From Candidatus Woesearchaeota archaeon (GTDB lineage Archaea > Nanobdellota > Nanobdellia > Woesearchaeales > SM23-78), in the NCBI GenBank assembly GCA_011372335.1, contig DRSY01000021.1, positions 1-12,328 on the forward strand: a stretch of 12,328 bases of DNA. Direction: 5' to 3'. Each line of letters begins with the position of its first letter. Position 1 is the first letter of the stretch. The translations under genes and the position numbers were made by a program. A model generated the notes under the pieces. It was given only the letters and a program-made list of their open reading frames with translations, had not been told where the DNA came from and did not search any database. Of the stretch, positions 1 through 6,776 are shown piece by piece.

Positions 1-2
1 AA

Positions 3-290
3 CAAGCGAGGAGCGAAGAGAAAAGGGTTGTATCCGAGGAGCAAGAGAGTGGTGCAGAAGTAGAAAAGGCTTTGTCAGAGAAAGAGATAAGAAGCATAGT
101 TAACGAAGCTAAACAGGAACTGGAAAAAGAAGAAAAACACCTCTCCAAGCACGAAGAGGATGCTTCCTCCAAGCGATTAACACGCCCAGGCCAACACCAC
201 AGGATGATTGTTAAAGAATTCATTTTTGGCTTTGTCCTAGGGCTTATATTCGGCTTGATAATGCTTGGTATAATAGCTAATCTAAGATGA
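3..290 (+). CDS. C-terminal part of a charged, membrane-anchored protein (5' end outside window)
   Basis: The reading frame is open from base 3 to the TGA at 288-290, so this is the end of a longer gene. The TTG at 72 is only one in-frame codon with no ribosome-binding site before it and is probably not the start. About 95 residues are visible. The first two thirds are very rich in Glu, Lys and Ser (for example SEKEIRS, KQELEKEEKH) and look like an extended or coiled-coil segment. The last 25 or so residues (FIFGFVLGLIFGLIMLGII) form one hydrophobic transmembrane helix ending in NLR. The protein is therefore probably tail-anchored, with a charged soluble domain. I do not recognise a family. 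No T-run follows in the 155 bases before the glycogen synthase gene, so read-through into that gene is possible. Confidence 0.6.
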   Translation, partial: QARSEEKRVVSEEQESGAEVEKALSEKEIRSIVNEAKQELEKEEKHLSKHEEDASSKRLTRPGQHHRMIVKEFIFGFVLGLIFGLIMLGIIANLR

Positions 291-445
291 TAAGTAGGGG
301 AAAGCCTCTGGCTTAAAAACAAAGAAATAAAAAGAGTTAATAAGGGAATAAAGAGTAAATGTTGAGAATAAGCTGGGAATACACGGGCATAGAGTGTAAG
401 AAGAAAAAGGATAAAAAAGCCAGGAGAAAAAAAGAGGAGAAGTGA

Positions 446-2221
446 ATGATTAAACCAAACGCTGATTATCTTTTCGAAGTATCATGGGAGGTGTGTAATA
501 AAGCAGGGGGTATAAATACTGTTATAAAAACCAAAGCTCCTTATATGCTTGACTATTATACGAACTATTTCTTAATAGGGCCTTATTTTAAGGACAAAGC
601 AGAAGTCGAGTTCCAGCACGCAGAAACACCTGATTTTCTCAGAGGAGTATTCCTTGAGCTGAAAAGCCTAGGCATAACCTGTTATTACGGGCAATGGGAG
701 ATTCGAGGAGAACCACGCACAATACTAGTAGACTTCCAAGACTTCTACTCTGAGAAGAACAACATAAAAACAAAACTATGGGAGGAATTCAGAGTGGACT
801 CATTGAACTCCCCGCCTGACTTTGATGAGCCTGTGGTATGGTCTTGGTGTGTGGGCTTATTACTCGATAGAATAAGCCAAGCCCTTCAAGGCAAGAGAAT
901 AGTAGCTCATTTCCATGAATGGCTTACAGGCGGAGCCTTGCTCTACTTAAAAATCAGGAATTCAAACATAAGAACTGTTTTCACAACCCACGCCACTATG
1001 TTAGGCAGAACCCTAGCAGGGAGCGGGTTTGACCTGTACAACCAACTAGGAAAGTTTGACCCCTTACAAAAAGCACGAGAGTACAACATCCTTGCTAAGC
1101 ACACCATGGAGGTTGCCTGCGCCCAGAAAACAGATGTATTCACGACTGTGAGTGAAGTAACGAATCTGGAAACCGAGAAGCTACTGGGTAGAAAAGCAGA
1201 TGTTATCCTATTCAATGGTATTGATATAGATAGGTTCCCTACAATAGAAGAGACTTCAATAAAACACGTTACTTGTAAAGGAATCATAAGAGAATTCCTA
1301 ACATACCACTTCTTCCCTTACTACACATTCGATTTAAAACACAACTTGATATTCTTCTTTGCAAGCAGGTACGAATTCCATAACAAGGGCATGGACATAC
1401 TCATAAAAGCGCTTGGCCTGCTTAACAAGAAGCTCAAAGAAACCAACACTCAGAGGACTGTGAGCGTGTTCTTCTGGGTTCCTATGAAGACTTACGGGAT
1501 CAAAGTAGAATTACTTGAGAACAAGAATTATTATAGGCATATAAGGAGCTTGGTTGATATGAAATCCAATCAGATTCTACAACAAATCGTTAATGATTTC
1601 ATATCAAGAACTCTTAGCGTTGAAGAGAGCTTTTTTGAAAAAGACTTTATGAAAGAACTGAAGAGGAACGTTTTAACCTTTCAGAGAAGCGGGAATCCTT
1701 CCATCCTAACACATAATATTGAAAACGAGGCTCACGACCCTATCTTGCAAGGCTTATTAGCAGAAGGCTTAGATAACAAGCCTGATGATAAAGTAAAAGT
1801 AATAGTTTATCCTGTCTACTTAACAGGAAATGATGGTCTGCTGAACCTCTCTTACTACGACGCAATGGCTGGGTGTCACTTCGGCATATTCCCCTCTTAC
1901 TACGAGCCCTGGGGGTACACCCCTCTTGAAGCAGCAGCCATGGGAATAGCATCCTTAACAAGCGACTTATCCGGCTTCGGGAAGTACATCCAAAACAAGC
2001 TTCTTAAAGAGCACTCAGGCATATACATCCTTAAGAGGTACGGTAGGACTACAGAGCAACAAATCCAGGACTTAGCAGAGATAATGTATAGGTACGCGAC
2101 TCTTGACCATGCTGAGAGAGTGCAGAACAAGATAAACGCAAAGTACTTATCGAACCTTGCTGATTGGAAGCACTTTGTAAAGTTCTACATAGTAGCGCAT
2201 AACAAGGCGGTAGAAAAATAA
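446..2221 (+). CDS. Glycogen synthase, GT3 (eukaryote-like) family
   Basis: This 591-residue protein should transfer glucose from an NDP-glucose donor to the non-reducing end of an alpha-1,4-glucan in the cytoplasm. It has the GT3 rather than the GT5 (bacterial GlgA) signatures: FEVSWEVCNKAGG near residues 10-22, AHFHEW at 154-159, FTTHATMLGR at 179-188 and VFTTVSEVT at 231-239. ASRYEFHNKG (306-315) carries R308 and K314, and PSYYEPWGYTPLE (483-495) carries E487 and E495. These two pairs have the same spacing as yeast Gsy2 R320/K326 and E509/E517, as I recall them. The two Rossmann-like lobes are complete. At about 590 residues it lacks the long phosphorylated tails of eukaryotic enzymes. The C-terminal arginine cluster that binds glucose-6-phosphate in yeast is mostly absent (H555, A556, R558, K562, N564, Y567). 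The ATG has GGAG six bases upstream. Donor specificity (UDP- or ADP-glucose) cannot be read from sequence. Confidence 0.93.
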   Translation: MIKPNADYLFEVSWEVCNKAGGINTVIKTKAPYMLDYYTNYFLIGPYFKDKAEVEFQHAETPDFLRGVFLELKSLGITCYYGQWEIRGEPRTILVDFQDFYSEKNNIKTKLWEEFRVDSLNSPPDFDEPVVWSWCVGLLLDRISQALQGKRIVAHFHEWLTGGALLYLKIRNSNIRTVFTTHATMLGRTLAGSGFDLYNQLGKFDPLQKAREYNILAKHTMEVACAQKTDVFTTVSEVTNLETEKLLGRKADVILFNGIDIDRFPTIEETSIKHVTCKGIIREFLTYHFFPYYTFDLKHNLIFFFASRYEFHNKGMDILIKALGLLNKKLKETNTQRTVSVFFWVPMKTYGIKVELLENKNYYRHIRSLVDMKSNQILQQIVNDFISRTLSVEESFFEKDFMKELKRNVLTFQRSGNPSILTHNIENEAHDPILQGLLAEGLDNKPDDKVKVIVYPVYLTGNDGLLNLSYYDAMAGCHFGIFPSYYEPWGYTPLEAAAMGIASLTSDLSGFGKYIQNKLLKEHSGIYILKRYGRTTEQQIQDLAEIMYRYATLDHAERVQNKINAKYLSNLADWKHFVKFYIVAHNKAVEK

Positions 2222-2260
2222 AAGGAATATTAAAAGAAATATCACTTAATTTTAAGAATT

Positions 2261-3349
2261 TTAGAAGTAACTCTTAATCTTCTCAAAGACTTTGTAAGGA
2301 TCGGTTCCTATAATATTGGTTCTTGCGTATAATTCCATGCCGCCAATATCCGTTGTTTTATTGCTTAAGTTACCCCTATCAACAATCCTGGCAATTATTG
2401 GAAAGCCTTTCCATTCCTCGTCCTTGTTGAGAGGGGGGAGGATTATCCCCAGGTTAAAACTCATCACTCCAAAATCCTTTACTAGACTCCTGGTGACTTT
2501 ATACACTGCTTTTACAAAGGAGTTATCAAACTTAAACTTATCATAGATAAGTGTTACCTCTTTGTCCTTCCTAGGCACAATACTCGTGAATATTCTTAAG
2601 CCCTTCCTTCTCATTCCCAGACCAATAATTTCATGGGCGTAGTATAAGTCAGAGAAGTAGTCTTGTGCATACTTCTTATAGTACTCCTTCCTAATCTTGT
2701 TATAGTATTCTGCTTCTGCATAATGAGCTCCTTCTCCTATTACTAATTGGAAGTGTCCGTGAATAATACTGGCTGCTGAGCGCCACAAACAATTCCAGAG
2801 CAAGAAAGGATAAGCTGCTTTTTTATTATTCTTATAAGCTTTTTTAAACCAATTCATAGCACTCTTAAAATAGTCTCTGAGTTCCTTCTCATTAAAGTCA
2901 AGAGGGTTATGCTTATTAAAGATTATTAATCCGTGAAGCCCGTCATACTTAGCAACATTACTTGCACTAACACAATATTTTCCTTTTATCCTTCCGAAAG
3001 TGTCTGAGGGTGTCATGCGGAGCGGGGTGCAGAAAGGCCCTCCAACACTCTTATTCAGTGCTTCCTTAACATCATTATCGCTTTCATAGCTCTTTGCTTC
3101 TATTGGTCTCTTTGCTCTGAGCTCGTTAAAGACTGCTGTTTCAAAGGTTAATTTGTTAAAAACCTTGATAATCTCTTTGTTCTCAACGCGGTGTATGTTC
3201 CCAAAAGTCTTCTTAACCCAAGGCTTCATCTCGTCTGGGATGACGAGTCTCCCAGTGGTTCTTTTAACATCAAAGAAACGCTTGAACAGCTCAGCCTCTT
3301 CATATTTAAGCTTACTAATAGTTCGTGGCAATTCAATAATTGATAGCAT
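2261..3349 (-). CDS. GalT/HIT-superfamily nucleotidylyltransferase-like protein
   Basis: This 362-residue protein contains SIIHGHFQ at 194-201, which fits the H-x-H-x-Q active site of galactose-1-phosphate uridylyltransferase and related NDP-sugar phosphorylases. In E. coli GalT the second His (H166) is the one that becomes nucleotidylated, and H199 would correspond here. ASNVAKYDGLHGLIIF (129-144) resembles the conserved asparagine strand before the active site. The length is near the usual ~350 of GalT. I see no CxxC zinc site at the N-terminus; only isolated Cys occur (C107, C126, C187). The gene converges on the glycogen synthase with 39 bases between stops and diverges from the nucleotidylyltransferase gene. 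This suggests a role in NDP-glucose or galactose-1-phosphate handling, but the substrate is unknown. The ATG at 3349 lies about 24 bases from a TATA box, so the mRNA may be nearly leaderless; only a weak AAGG precedes it. The superfamily call is good; the exact reaction is inference. Confidence 0.72.
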   Translation of the reverse strand: MLSIIELPRTISKLKYEEAELFKRFFDVKRTTGRLVIPDEMKPWVKKTFGNIHRVENKEIIKVFNKLTFETAVFNELRAKRPIEAKSYESDNDVKEALNKSVGGPFCTPLRMTPSDTFGRIKGKYCVSASNVAKYDGLHGLIIFNKHNPLDFNEKELRDYFKSAMNWFKKAYKNNKKAAYPFLLWNCLWRSAASIIHGHFQLVIGEGAHYAEAEYYNKIRKEYYKKYAQDYFSDLYYAHEIIGLGMRRKGLRIFTSIVPRKDKEVTLIYDKFKFDNSFVKAVYKVTRSLVKDFGVMSFNLGIILPPLNKDEEWKGFPIIARIVDRGNLSNKTTDIGGMELYARTNIIGTDPYKVFEKIKSYF

Positions 3350-3372
3350 ACCTTTAATATTTTTATGATTTC

Positions 3373-3382
3373 ATTATAAAAA
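3373..3382 (-). promoter_or_regulatory. Archaeal TATA box for the GalT-like gene
   Basis: On the minus strand the sequence reads TTTTTATAAT, about 24-33 bases before the ATG at 3349. In archaea transcription starts about 25 bases after the TATA box, which would place it almost on the start codon and give a leaderless or very short-leader transcript. Confidence 0.5.
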
Positions 3383-3480
3383 GTTTGCGTATTTTAGAGT
3401 GCTTTGATGTGTTTTATTAGCTTTATAGCAGTATTAAGGGTCAGGGTTTGATTATTTAGGTTGTGGTGCCTACCATAATT

Positions 3481-3490
3481 TTTATAAATA
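3481..3490 (+). promoter_or_regulatory. Archaeal TATA box for the nucleotidylyltransferase gene
   Basis: The sequence TTTATAAATA is a near-ideal archaeal box A. Transcription would start near 3510-3515, leaving a leader of about 20-25 bases that contains the ribosome-binding site at 3522. With the minus-strand box at 3373-3382 it makes 3350-3535 a divergent promoter region. Confidence 0.6.
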
Positions 3491-3521
3491 CTTCCTTGTT
3501 TTGTTTATTCTGAGCAGAGCA

Positions 3522-3527
3522 GGGGGT
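3522..3527 (+). promoter_or_regulatory. Ribosome-binding site GGGGGT deciding the ATG at 3536
   Basis: GGGGGT can pair with ACCUCC at the 16S rRNA 3' end with one G-U wobble. It lies 8 bases before the ATG at 3536 and overlaps the alternative TTG at 3527, so it supports the ATG. The same GGGGGTTG string occurs before the debranching enzyme gene. Confidence 0.5.
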
Positions 3528-3535
3528 TGTTGAAT

Positions 3536-4537
3536 ATGAAAGTAATAATACCTTTAGCAGGTGCTGGTACGAGGATGAGGCCTCATACTCATACTAAGCC
3601 AAAGCCTATGCTGTTAATTGCTGGGAAGCCGGGCATAAGTTATGTTCTTGATGAGCTTAAGAATCTTGATGTAAGCGAGGTAATCTTCATAACAGGTCAT
3701 CTGAAAGAAAAAGTAGAGGAATTTATTAAGAAGCACTACGACTTCAAAGCCCGGTTTGTTGAGCAGAGAACCCTGGATGGAACCGCTGGTGCTATCCGGC
3801 TTGTTGAGAAGTACGTTGATGAGCCTGTGCTAATAATCTTTGTTGACACTGTTTTTGAAGCAGACCTTAGCATTATTAATAAACTCAAAGATGATGAGGC
3901 AGGTATTATATGGACCAAGGAGGTGGAGGATTACTCTCGTTTCGGCGTGTGTGTTCTTGATAACCAGGGTTATTTGAAGAGGATTGTTGAGAAGCCTGAT
4001 AAGCCTGTTTCAAGGCTTGCTAATATTGGTTTGTACTATATCAAGGATTACAAGTTGATGTTTAAGGGTATAAAACATGTTTTTGATAACAAGATAACCT
4101 TAAAAGGAGAGTATTATCTTACTGATGCTTTTGATTACATGGTAGAGCACGGCGCAAAGATAATCTGTCCTGAGGTTAAGGCGTGGTATGATTTTGGAAA
4201 GCCTGACACCCTGCTTGAGTCTAATAGGGAGCTCTTAAAAAAGGATAGACACAGGGTTATAAAGACGCAGAACAGTGTTATAATACCACCTGTTCATATT
4301 GCTGATGATGTGAGGATAAGGGATTCTGTTATTGGTCCTTATGTTACTATTGGAGGAGGATCCGAGATTATTAATAGTATCATAAGGGATAGTGTTGTGG
4401 GTGAGAATGCGAAGGTTAAGGATGTGTTACTTGAGAAGTCTCTTGTGGGTGATGAAGCAGAGGTCATTGATAATTTCAAACACCTTAATGTCGGAGATCA
4501 TTGTGTTGTTAGCTTCAAAGGCAGGAAGAAAGATTAA
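3536..4537 (+). CDS. Sugar-1-phosphate nucleotidylyltransferase (probably glucose-1-phosphate) with beta-helix C-terminus
   Basis: This 333-residue enzyme should form an NDP-sugar from an NTP and a sugar-1-phosphate, most likely glucose-1-phosphate given the neighbours. Residues 1-25 hold the nucleotide-binding signature, AGAGTRMRP followed by TKPKPML. QRTLDGTAGAI (77-87) is the base- and phosphate-contact loop. The metal-binding Asp sits in FVDTVF (102-107), where many relatives have GD. EKP (152-154), NIGLY (163-167) and WYDFG (217-221) follow in the usual order. From about 245 to 320 the repeated IxD and VxG hexads (IRDSVIGPYV, IRDSVVGENA) indicate a left-handed beta-helix as in GlgC- and RmlA-like long forms. 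I chose the ATG at 3536 rather than the TTG at 3527 because of the ribosome-binding site and because MKVIIPLAG is the canonical family start. The nucleotide used (UTP, ATP or dTTP) is undecided. The product probably feeds the glycogen synthase. Confidence 0.88.
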   Translation: MKVIIPLAGAGTRMRPHTHTKPKPMLLIAGKPGISYVLDELKNLDVSEVIFITGHLKEKVEEFIKKHYDFKARFVEQRTLDGTAGAIRLVEKYVDEPVLIIFVDTVFEADLSIINKLKDDEAGIIWTKEVEDYSRFGVCVLDNQGYLKRIVEKPDKPVSRLANIGLYYIKDYKLMFKGIKHVFDNKITLKGEYYLTDAFDYMVEHGAKIICPEVKAWYDFGKPDTLLESNRELLKKDRHRVIKTQNSVIIPPVHIADDVRIRDSVIGPYVTIGGGSEIINSIIRDSVVGENAKVKDVLLEKSLVGDEAEVIDNFKHLNVGDHCVVSFKGRKKD

Positions 4538-4558
4538 GTAAGGTTAAGAAATAAGTAA

Positions 4559-4585
4559 GCTTAAAAGAAAGTTTTTTTTTTAAGC
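4559..4585 (+). terminator. Inverted repeat with T10 run after the nucleotidylyltransferase gene
   Basis: GCTTAAAA (4559-4566) and TTTTAAGC (4578-4585) are perfect 8-base complements around a GAAAG-plus-T loop. A run of ten T (4572-4581) lies 34 bases after the stop codon. Oligo-T is the main archaeal termination signal, so transcription of the upstream gene probably ends here. Confidence 0.55.
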
Positions 4586-4619
4586 GTAAATAATAAGAAG
4601 AAGAATAAGAATAATAAAA

Positions 4620-4632
4620 AAATATTTTTAAA
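4620..4632 (+). promoter_or_regulatory. Possible TATA element for the debranching enzyme gene
   Basis: The sequence AAATATTTTTAAA is TATA-like and ends about 19 bases before the GGGGGT ribosome-binding site. The surroundings are extremely A-rich, so the match is only moderately informative. A separate promoter is plausible because a T10 run lies just upstream. Confidence 0.35.
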
Positions 4633-4650
4633 CTAAACTAATAAAAAAAA

Positions 4651-4656
4651 GGGGGT
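4651..4656 (+). promoter_or_regulatory. Ribosome-binding site GGGGGT deciding a non-ATG start
   Basis: This is identical in sequence to the site at 3522, and the TTG at 4665 follows after the same 8-base spacer. The earlier TTG at 4656 overlaps the site itself, and the GTG at 4671 is 14 bases away. The TTG at 4665 is therefore the best-placed start. Confidence 0.45.
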
Positions 4657-4664
4657 TGGCGGGT

Positions 4665-6533
4665 TTGCACGTGATTCATTCTTTTAATAATGCCTGTGTA
4701 GACGAGCACGTGGTTGGAGAAGTTGGTTTTTTAATAACTAATAAGAAGGGTAATTATCTCTCGTTAGGCAGAAAGAACTTTACTCACATGCAAGGATTAT
4801 TCTTTTTTGATAATAAGAAGTGGGAGCTTTACAAGACTATTGAGAACATAGAGATTGATAGAGCGCTTACTGGTATTAGGAACAACTTGTTTAATGTTAA
4901 GAGGATATACAAAGGCGGAGTTGAGGAGAGTTTTAGTCTTTTTAATAATTCAATGATTTATTCTGTTAAGAACTATGCTGGTGAGCTACTGTTAGAACTT
5001 GACTTCAGAGCCATGTTTGATTATGATGATCAGGGAAGGATTTATACTGTTACGCAGGAGGACGAGGATTTTATTATTATACGTTACGATAAGTTTACTG
5101 ATAACTCGTTGTGCGTGCTTGATAAGACTTGTTTTCTTGTGATAAAAGGAGCAAAGGATTTCAGGCTTATTGATAGGTGGGTTAAGAAGAATTACTCTTA
5201 TGATGCTGAGCGAAATACACGCTCAGAGTTCTATGTGTACCAGGCGCTTAGCATTAGGGTTGATAAGGATCTTAACCTGGTTTTTTCTTTTTCTGATAAC
5301 AAGGAAGAGGCTATGAGTAGTGCGCGGATGATTTATGATAACAGGCAGTACTTGTTTAACTCCATAAAGAATTACGTGGCTCATGCTTTTACAAGCCGAG
5401 ACCCTGCTCTTAATACTGCGATGAAAGCCTTGGATGACTTGCTTATCAGTGCTGAGGTGGGGAGCCGCACAGTGGGTGTTATTGCTGGTCTGCCCTGGTT
5501 CTGCCAGTTCTGGGCAAGGGATGAGCTTATAAGCCTTAAGGCTCTTATGTTACAAGGAAAGTATTACCTTGTGAAGAGTATTCTTTTTAAGTATCTTAAG
5601 AGTATATCTGATGATGGCTTGATTCCTACTCGCCTACCTGGAAGCCAGTCTGATGTTAAGAGTGTTGATGCGGTTGGCTGGCTCTTTCTTAGGGTGAAGG
5701 ATTATATTAAGCTACTTGTTTCAAAGAAGATTATTAATGATTATTTGTCTGTTTCTGACTTTGTTATTATTAAGAGGGCGTTGGAAAAAACTATTCTTGG
5801 CTTGTCTCATTATCATTCAAGTGATGGATTAATAATTAATGATGAGCAGGAGACTTGGATGGATACTCTGAAAGCAGAGAGGGCTGGTGCGTGTATAGAA
5901 GTACAGGCGTTATTCTTATCAATGATTAATCTTCATAATCTTATTGCGAGTATTACTAAGTCAAAGCCGCTCTTTAGGAGTCTTGAGAATGAGGTCAGGC
6001 AGAGGGTGAGGAAGGTTTTTTTCACACAGAACAGGCTTTATGACTGTGTTCCTATCACTACTAGCGGCTCTATTCCTTCTCCTTCTCATAGTCCTATAAG
6101 ACCTAATGTTTTCTTAGCTTACTACATTTATCCTGAGCTACTAACAAGGAAGGAGTGGAGAAGAGTATTTGATGATGCTCTCAAGGAGTTGTGGCTCGGG
6201 TGGGGTGGCTTATCCACGCTGAGCCATAAGAGTTCTTTGTTCAGGTGTGAGCATTCCGGAGAGGATAATGCTAGTTATCATAATGGTGATTCGTGGTATT
6301 ATATTAATAATTACGCTGCTCTTGCTATGCATAGGCTTGATAAGAAGTATTACGCTGATAAGATTAAGAGGATTGTTGGTGCGAGTAAAGAAGAAATGTT
6401 CTTCTCTGGCTTTGTTGGGTGTTGTGCTGAGCTTAGTAGTGCTAAGCATATGCAGAGTAGGGGTTGTCTTAGTCAGGCTTGGAGTGCTGCTAGTCTTATT
6501 GAGCTCTTATACGAGCTAGGTTCTTCTTCTTGA
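4665..6533 (+). CDS. Glycogen debranching enzyme, amylo-alpha-1,6-glucosidase type (GH133-like)
   Basis: This protein of about 622 residues should hydrolyse alpha-1,6 branch points of glycogen in the cytoplasm. The N-terminal beta-rich domain (about 15-215) has FLITNKKGNYLSLG and FTHMQGLFFFDNKKWELY, typical of the GDE N-terminal module. The (alpha/alpha)6 catalytic domain follows. It contains AGLPWFCQFWARDE (274-287), DGLIPTRLPG (317-326), SVDAVGWLF (333-341), ETWMDTLKAERAGACIEVQALF (396-417), RPNVFLAYY (479-487), YHNGDSWYYINNYAALAM (538-555) and the GCLSQAWSAASLIELL end (600-615). These match the family landmarks for the sugar pocket and acid residues (D of WARD and WMD, E of IEVQAL). No ATG lies near the start; TTG at 4665 is preferred from the ribosome-binding site, with GTG 4671 or TTG 4656 as alternatives. 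The coding strand is notably T- and G-rich compared with the synthase gene. The first 80 bases after the stop hold no gene on this strand. Confidence 0.9.
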   Translation: MHVIHSFNNACVDEHVVGEVGFLITNKKGNYLSLGRKNFTHMQGLFFFDNKKWELYKTIENIEIDRALTGIRNNLFNVKRIYKGGVEESFSLFNNSMIYSVKNYAGELLLELDFRAMFDYDDQGRIYTVTQEDEDFIIIRYDKFTDNSLCVLDKTCFLVIKGAKDFRLIDRWVKKNYSYDAERNTRSEFYVYQALSIRVDKDLNLVFSFSDNKEEAMSSARMIYDNRQYLFNSIKNYVAHAFTSRDPALNTAMKALDDLLISAEVGSRTVGVIAGLPWFCQFWARDELISLKALMLQGKYYLVKSILFKYLKSISDDGLIPTRLPGSQSDVKSVDAVGWLFLRVKDYIKLLVSKKIINDYLSVSDFVIIKRALEKTILGLSHYHSSDGLIINDEQETWMDTLKAERAGACIEVQALFLSMINLHNLIASITKSKPLFRSLENEVRQRVRKVFFTQNRLYDCVPITTSGSIPSPSHSPIRPNVFLAYYIYPELLTRKEWRRVFDDALKELWLGWGGLSTLSHKSSLFRCEHSGEDNASYHNGDSWYYINNYAALAMHRLDKKYYADKIKRIVGASKEEMFFSGFVGCCAELSSAKHMQSRGCLSQAWSAASLIELLYELGSSS

Positions 6534-6594
6534 TAGTTTCCTACTTTACTCTGGTGTTTTACTCTTATGCTACTCTGATTTTATTCTATTTGTT

Positions 6595-6765
6595 CTATTT
6601 TATGGGTGGCTTTATCATGTGCTCTTTTACTGTTTTTAAGAGTAGCCTGGTCTCTGTTCTCTCAACAAAGTCATATTTTTGGACTAGTTTAATAAAGGCG
6701 TCAGCACTTCTCCTATCCTTAAATTTCGCGATTATGGTGGCGTCATAGATTCCTAGATGACTTTG
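6595..6765 (-). pseudogene. Remnant of an Lrp/AsnC-family regulator: C-terminal ligand-binding (RAM) domain only
   Basis: Reading the minus strand back from the TAG at 6595-6597 gives 56 open codons with a clear protein signature. QSHLGIYDATIIAKFKDR is followed by SADAFIKLVQ, then YDFVERTETRLLLKTVKEH and the end MIKPPIK. This matches the second half of the Lrp/AsnC effector-binding domain, where G-x-YD-x-x-x-x-AK-x-K, x-F-x-K and V-x-R-T-x-T-x-x-x-L-x-x-x-KE are typical of archaeal members. There is no ATG, GTG or TTG start ahead of this stretch, and the frame is closed by TAA at 6766-6768. I translated all three minus-strand frames up to about 6960 and found no helix-turn-helix. The gene therefore seems to have lost its DNA-binding half and first beta strand. 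An assembly error or a non-canonical start is less likely but not excluded. Confidence 0.6.
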
Positions 6766-6776
6766 TTAGGATTAAG

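Noticed and set aside
943..1287. 114-codon minus-strand reading frame inside the glycogen synthase gene
   Set aside because: It is the antisense shadow of a strongly conserved GT3 region and has no motifs of its own.
6530..6748. 72-codon hydrophobic plus-strand reading frame starting with TTG over the end of the debranching gene
   Set aside because: It has no ribosome-binding site, and its hydrophobicity comes from T-rich DNA opposite the Lrp/AsnC remnant, which gives a much better protein signature on the other strand.
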